Shown: positions 39,732-39,828 of the stretch, one piece after another
How the letters are laid out: each line of letters opens with the position of its first letter
Numbering within the stretch: position 1 is the first letter of the stretch
From: Mycoemilia scoparia
Taxonomy: Eukaryota > Kickxellomycota > Kickxellomycetes > Kickxellales > Kickxellaceae
DNA length: 39,828 nucleotides
Reading direction: 5' to 3'
Assembly (NCBI GenBank): GCA_027575805.1
Contig: JANBPU010000152.1
Location: 1-39,828 of the forward strand
The notes under the pieces: model-generated
Seen by the model: only the letters and a program-made list of their open reading frames with translations
Told to the model about the DNA's origin: nothing
Databases searched by the model: none
Translations under genes and position numbers: made by a program

Positions 39732-39828
39732 ATGGATCATTATTTTTGAAGGGTGACTTTTGGTGGCTGCCAATGATTATAGGCGCAATCACAGTTGATT
39801 ATCAAACATTCATCCTTCAAAAATATCC
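39732..39828. repeat. MITE-like palindromic element, complete or slightly truncated by the window end
   Basis: GGATCATTATTTTTGAAGGG at the left, and the reverse complement of the last bases reads GGATATTTTTGAAGGATG. The interior CCAATGATTATAGGCGCAAT and CACAG match the copy 220 bases upstream. The right boundary may lie beyond the window. Confidence 0.75.

Overview
This window is nuclear DNA from a fungus. The genes are large, AT-rich and mostly single-exon. Proteins carry long poly-Thr, Asn, Ser and Gln tracts, and intergenic spaces of 0.5 to 4 kb hold microsatellites and small dispersed repeats. The protein set fits a fungus: a Cce1/Ydc2-type mitochondrial Holliday junction resolvase, a kexin-type secreted precursor, Git3/cAMP-receptor-like seven-helix receptors, a LITAF-domain protein and an LtrA-type membrane protein. 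GT25 glycosyltransferases and multiple receptor paralogs suggest an early-diverging filamentous lineage (Mucoromycota or Zoopagomycota sensu lato). That placement is inference with low confidence.

Layout. 0-5 kb: one unrecognised helical protein on the plus strand, then two tandem paralogous GT25 glycosyltransferases on the minus strand. 5-11 kb: a LITAF-domain protein with a very long disordered N-terminus, surrounded by repeat-rich spacer. 11-21 kb: two paralogous receptor genes (11175-12644 and 19470-20858). Between them lie a secreted, repeat-containing, kexin-processed precursor (15033-16508) and a decayed third receptor copy (18132-18461, not previously framed as a gene). 21-29 kb: on the minus strand, a thioredoxin-fold protein related to nucleoredoxin with a damaged active site, a 4-kb empty spacer, and the resolvase gene. 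I resolve the resolvase as two exons with a mitochondrial presequence in exon 1. 31-39 kb: an LtrA-like multipass protein (plus), then a U1-type zinc-finger protein resembling WBP4 and a multipass membrane protein (both minus).

Two repeat families are visible. The first is a short palindromic element of about 95-115 bp with terminal inverted repeats built on TTTTTGAAGGGTGAA. It resembles a MITE and occurs intact or degraded at least seven times, including two copies at the right edge. The second is a longer dispersed repeat carrying a conserved CCCACAGCCATT-containing end, seen at about 4.9, 17.3 and 29.9 kb, with related tandem pieces near 16.8 and 17.05 kb.

How the genes may work together. 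The most interesting arrangement is the 11-21 kb cluster, where a secreted multi-peptide precursor sits between two seven-helix receptors. The receptors have diverged over most of their length but share a nearly identical DNA tract covering the third intracellular loop. This looks like recent gene conversion, with the intracellular output kept common while the sensing half diverges. A ligand-receptor link is a hypothesis only. The other genes look like unrelated housekeeping or membrane functions.
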